From Candidatus Egaibacter danicus (GTDB taxonomy: Bacteria > Pseudomonadota > Gammaproteobacteria > Burkholderiales > Burkholderiaceae), in NCBI GenBank assembly GCA_011391115.1, contig JAABRC010000087.1, forward strand, positions 1-7,610: a stretch of DNA of 7,610 bases, given 5' to 3'. The position numbers and the translations under genes were made by a program. Every line of letters begins with the position of its first letter. Within the stretch, counting starts at the first letter, position 1. Positions 5,938 through 7,610 of the stretch are shown one piece after another. The notes beneath the pieces are model-generated. The model had not been told where the DNA came from. It made no database searches and saw only the letters and a program-made list of their open reading frames with translations.

Positions 5938-6794
5938 GTCATTTCACCAGTGTTCACCTTGGCGCCAATGTCCAGCGACATGGCGCCATCGTTCAACTGG
6001 GGGTGGGACAGCTTCATGGCGTTGATCAACTCGGCGCTGGTCTTGCTGGCGGCCAGATTCTTCTCGAAGCTCAGCAAATAACCTTTGGTGAATGTGATGG
6101 CGCTGGCGTCGACCGCGGCGCCGGCTTTCATGTGACCGGGCACGACCAGTTCGGGTTTGAGTGCCGCCATCTCGTCGAGCTGCGCCACCCAAGCGGCGCG
6201 CAGGGCCGGGGTTTGTGTGTCGGCGGTCCACACATGCATGTTGCCAAACACGCCAATGTTGCCGACGATGGCCTTGATGGATGGAATCCAGGCATACGGG
6301 CGGTGCGCGAGCGGGCCATGCGTGCCGCGGATCTCAATCGTCTGGCCTTCCAGCGTCAAGGTGTTGCCTTCCAGCGCGCGCGGCACCACCGGCTTGCGCG
6401 GTGCATTGGCGCCCATCTTGGGGCCCCAGAACGCGACCTTGCCCGCCAGCTTGGCGGTCAATTTCTCCAGCACGGCGGGGGTGCTGACCACGTCGACCTT
6501 TGGGAAGAACTCTTTCAGGGTTTCCACGCCGAAGTAGTAGTCGGGGTCGGCCTGGCTCACATAGATGGTGGTGAGTTGTTTGCCACTGTCGAGCACGTTG
6601 GCGGCAATGCGCAGCGCGTCGGCACGGGTAAAGCCGGCGTCAATCAACATGGCTTCCTTTTCGCCATAGAGCAGCGTGGAATTGACGTTGAAGCTGTTGC
6701 CGTCGGCGTTGTACACCTTGACGTTTAATGGCTGGGCGGCTTGGGCTGTGAAGCTAACTGCCAGAGAGGTAGCGAGTACGGTGGTGCGAATCAT
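5931..6794 (-). CDS. Secreted metallo-beta-lactamase-fold protein with degenerate metal site
   Basis: The 287-residue product starts with a Sec signal peptide (MIRTTVLATSLAVSFTAQA, cleavage about residues 19-20), so it is exported to the periplasm. An MBL fold follows: AMLIDAGF (48-55), the motif-2 region VSQADPDYYFG (79-89), and VVPGH (217-221). In standard MBL hydrolases motif 2 is HxHxDH; here it aligns as Q-A-D-P-D-Y, keeping only the aspartate. H159, H187 and H221 remain possible ligands. Its general style (YNADGNSF, DPDYYFG, WGPKMGANAP, HVWTADTQTP) resembles the Vmh-like group of MBL proteins, in which a DPDYYFG motif is, as I recall, common. Hydrolytic activity is therefore uncertain. 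ATG 6794 has a good Shine-Dalgarno, CAGGAG, five bases upstream. It overlaps dsbB downstream and is divergent from a LysR gene that probably controls it. Confidence 0.87.
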   Translation of the reverse strand: MIRTTVLATSLAVSFTAQAAQPLNVKVYNADGNSFNVNSTLLYGEKEAMLIDAGFTRADALRIAANVLDSGKQLTTIYVSQADPDYYFGVETLKEFFPKVDVVSTPAVLEKLTAKLAGKVAFWGPKMGANAPRKPVVPRALEGNTLTLEGQTIEIRGTHGPLAHRPYAWIPSIKAIVGNIGVFGNMHVWTADTQTPALRAAWVAQLDEMAALKPELVVPGHMKAGAAVDASAITFTKGYLLSFEKNLAASKTSAELINAMKLSHPQLNDGAMSLDIGAKVNTGEMTW

Positions 6795-6799
6795 GGAAA

Positions 6800-6805
6800 C
6801 TCCTG
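6800..6805 (-). promoter_or_regulatory. Ribosome binding site of the MBL-fold gene
   Basis: CAGGAG lies five bases before ATG 6794 on the minus strand. It is the best Shine-Dalgarno in the window and fixes the start at the signal peptide. Confidence 0.75.
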
Positions 6806-6809
6806 TGGG

Positions 6810-6821
6810 TTATTCGAATAA
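6810..6821. promoter_or_regulatory. Perfect 12-bp palindrome close to the MBL-fold gene
   Basis: TTATTCGAATAA is a perfect palindrome in the LysR-MBL divergent spacer, 16 bases upstream of the MBL start. Its place suggests an operator over the MBL core promoter or transcription start. I could not define a convincing -35/-10 pair for that gene. Confidence 0.45.
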
Positions 6822-6822
6822 G

Positions 6823-6838
6823 AACGCTCAGCAGCGTT
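6823..6838. promoter_or_regulatory. Interrupted dyad AACGCT-N4-AGCGTT
   Basis: AACGCT (6823-6828) and AGCGTT (6833-6838) are exact inverted copies with a 4-base gap, starting just one base after the preceding palindrome. It could be a second operator or a leader hairpin of the MBL transcript. Confidence 0.4.
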
Positions 6839-6853
6839 GGAATGAACTTTAGT

Positions 6854-6883
6854 TTCAATATCTGCGCAGATAAACCCCATAAT
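6854..6883 (+). promoter_or_regulatory. Weak candidate promoter of the LysR gene
   Basis: CATAAT (6878-6883) matches five of six -10 positions. TTCAAT (6854-6859), 18 bases upstream, is a poor -35 with three matches. The pair spans the 14-bp palindrome, consistent with autorepression, but the -35 makes this a low-confidence call. Confidence 0.3.
6859..6872. promoter_or_regulatory. Perfect 14-bp palindrome, candidate LysR recognition site
   Basis: TATCTGCGCAGATA is a perfect palindrome 45 bases upstream of the LysR start and 65 bases upstream of the MBL start. LysR regulators usually recognise a dyad of T-N11-A type near a divergent promoter; this one is T-N12-A. It lies between the candidate -35 (TTCAAT, 6854-6859) and -10 (CATAAT, 6878-6883) of the LysR gene, where binding would repress it. 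Confidence 0.55.
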
Positions 6884-6916
6884 TCGACCATTAATGTTTC
6901 ATCAAGTGAGCAAATC

Positions 6917-7610
6917 ATGGATCGATTGACCGCGATGCAGGTGTTTGTGGAGGTGGCCCAGAGTGGCAGCTTCAGCGCCACGGCCGACAAGCTGGACATG
7001 TCACGCGCCATGGTGACGCGTTATGTGGGTGAACTGGAGCAGTGGCTGGGCGCGCGCCTGTTGCAGCGCACCACCCGAAGCGTCACACTGACCGATGCGG
7101 GCGAGAGTTGCCTGCGTCGCAGCCAGCAAATGCTGGCACTGATGGAGGACGTGGAGGAGGAGACCAGCAGCCACGACGGTGACCTGCGCGGGCAGTTGCG
7201 CATCACCTGCAGCATGTCGTTTGCCTATGCGCAGCTGGCTTGCGCAGTGGTGGATTTTTTGAAGCTGTATCCGCAACTCAAGATTGACCTCAATGCCAGC
7301 GAGGGCGCGCTCAATCTGGTGGAGGCACGCATCGACCTGGCCATCCGCATCAGCGCTGAGCCGGACCCCATGCTCATAGGTCGCGTGCTGGCGCCGTGCA
7401 CCTCGGTGCTGGTGGCCTCACCGGCTTATCTGGCAGAGCATAATGTCCCGCAGACCCCGGCAGACTTGACGACACATCGCTGTTTAAGCTATGCCAACTT
7501 CGGCAAAAGTGTCTGGAAGCTCAGCCGGGGGGGCGAACAAGCCCAGGTCAGCGTGGCCAGCCACTTTAGTGCCAATGAGGCCACGGCCTTGCTGCGGGCT
7601 GCTTTGGCTG
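6917..7610 (+). CDS. LysR-family transcriptional regulator (N-terminal 231 residues, runs off right edge)
   Basis: The frame starts at ATG 6917 with AGTGAG six bases upstream and stays open to the window edge, giving 231 residues of a protein usually about 300 long. Residues 1-60 form the LysR winged helix-turn-helix: MDRLTAMQVFVEVAQSGSFS, then ATADKLDMSRAMVTRYVGELEQ, LGARLLQRTTRSVTLTDAG. The effector-binding domain starts near residue 90 with GQLRITCSMSFA, and EARIDLAIRIS is the usual conserved strand region. LysR regulators act as tetramers that often control the divergent neighbour and themselves, which here points to the MBL-dsbB pair. The ligand cannot be told from the sequence. Confidence 0.93.
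   Translation, partial: MDRLTAMQVFVEVAQSGSFSATADKLDMSRAMVTRYVGELEQWLGARLLQRTTRSVTLTDAGESCLRRSQQMLALMEDVEEETSSHDGDLRGQLRITCSMSFAYAQLACAVVDFLKLYPQLKIDLNASEGALNLVEARIDLAIRISAEPDPMLIGRVLAPCTSVLVASPAYLAEHNVPQTPADLTTHRCLSYANFGKSVWKLSRGGEQAQVSVASHFSANEATALLRAALA

Noticed and set aside
5883..6728. Plus-strand open frame of 281 codons rich in His/Gly
   Set aside because: It is fully antisense to the MBL-fold gene, with composition typical of a mirror frame of a GC-rich gene.
1..7610. CRISPR array, tRNA, rRNA or insertion sequence
   Set aside because: I searched by eye for regularly spaced repeats, tRNA-like cloverleaf boxes, and transposase motifs with terminal repeats, and found none.

Overview
The window reads as chromosomal DNA of a moderately GC-rich proteobacterium. 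A betaproteobacterium of the Burkholderiales/Comamonadaceae kind is my best guess, from codon use and the style of the LysR, DsbB and lipoprotein-free periplasmic genes. That is an inference from composition and gene families, not from a marker gene.

Left part (1-4206) looks like an accessory, conflict-type locus. On the minus strand three genes run in order: a MerR-family regulator (3389-2964), a VIT + von Willebrand factor A protein (2967-634, sharing an ATGA overlap with the regulator), and the N-terminus of a protein starting with a Swt1-like HEPN domain (524 to beyond the left edge). The HEPN domain carries an R-x4-H ribonuclease-type motif. Divergent from the regulator is a SprT-like zinc metallopeptidase with a C-terminal zinc ribbon (3463-4206). 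The 73-bp divergent spacer holds a perfect 10-bp inverted repeat and a 10-bp-phased direct repeat, a good candidate control region. The 3' end of the VIT-vWA gene appears frameshifted at a G6 tract: a coding-like reading continues in the -1 frame well beyond the annotated stop.

Middle (4207-5379): a small serine alpha/beta hydrolase on the minus strand (4818-4252), converging on the SprT-like gene. A roughly 560-bp stretch follows with no gene I can support, only a few short dyads.

Right part (5380-7610) looks like ordinary chromosome. A secreted metallo-beta-lactamase-fold protein with a degenerate metal site (6794-5931) and a DsbB-type quinone-dependent disulfide oxidase (5937/5934-5380) form a two-gene minus-strand operon with overlapping stop/start. 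A LysR-type regulator (6917 to beyond the right edge) is divergent from them, separated by a 122-bp spacer with three perfect dyads. The LysR protein probably controls itself and the MBL-dsbB pair.

The most interesting candidate is the MerR / VIT-vWA / HEPN operon with the divergent SprT-like protease. It combines a likely sensor/regulator, a MIDAS adhesion-type scaffold, a potential RNase module and a potential protease. Its function is not established from sequence alone, and the HEPN protein is cut by the window edge.
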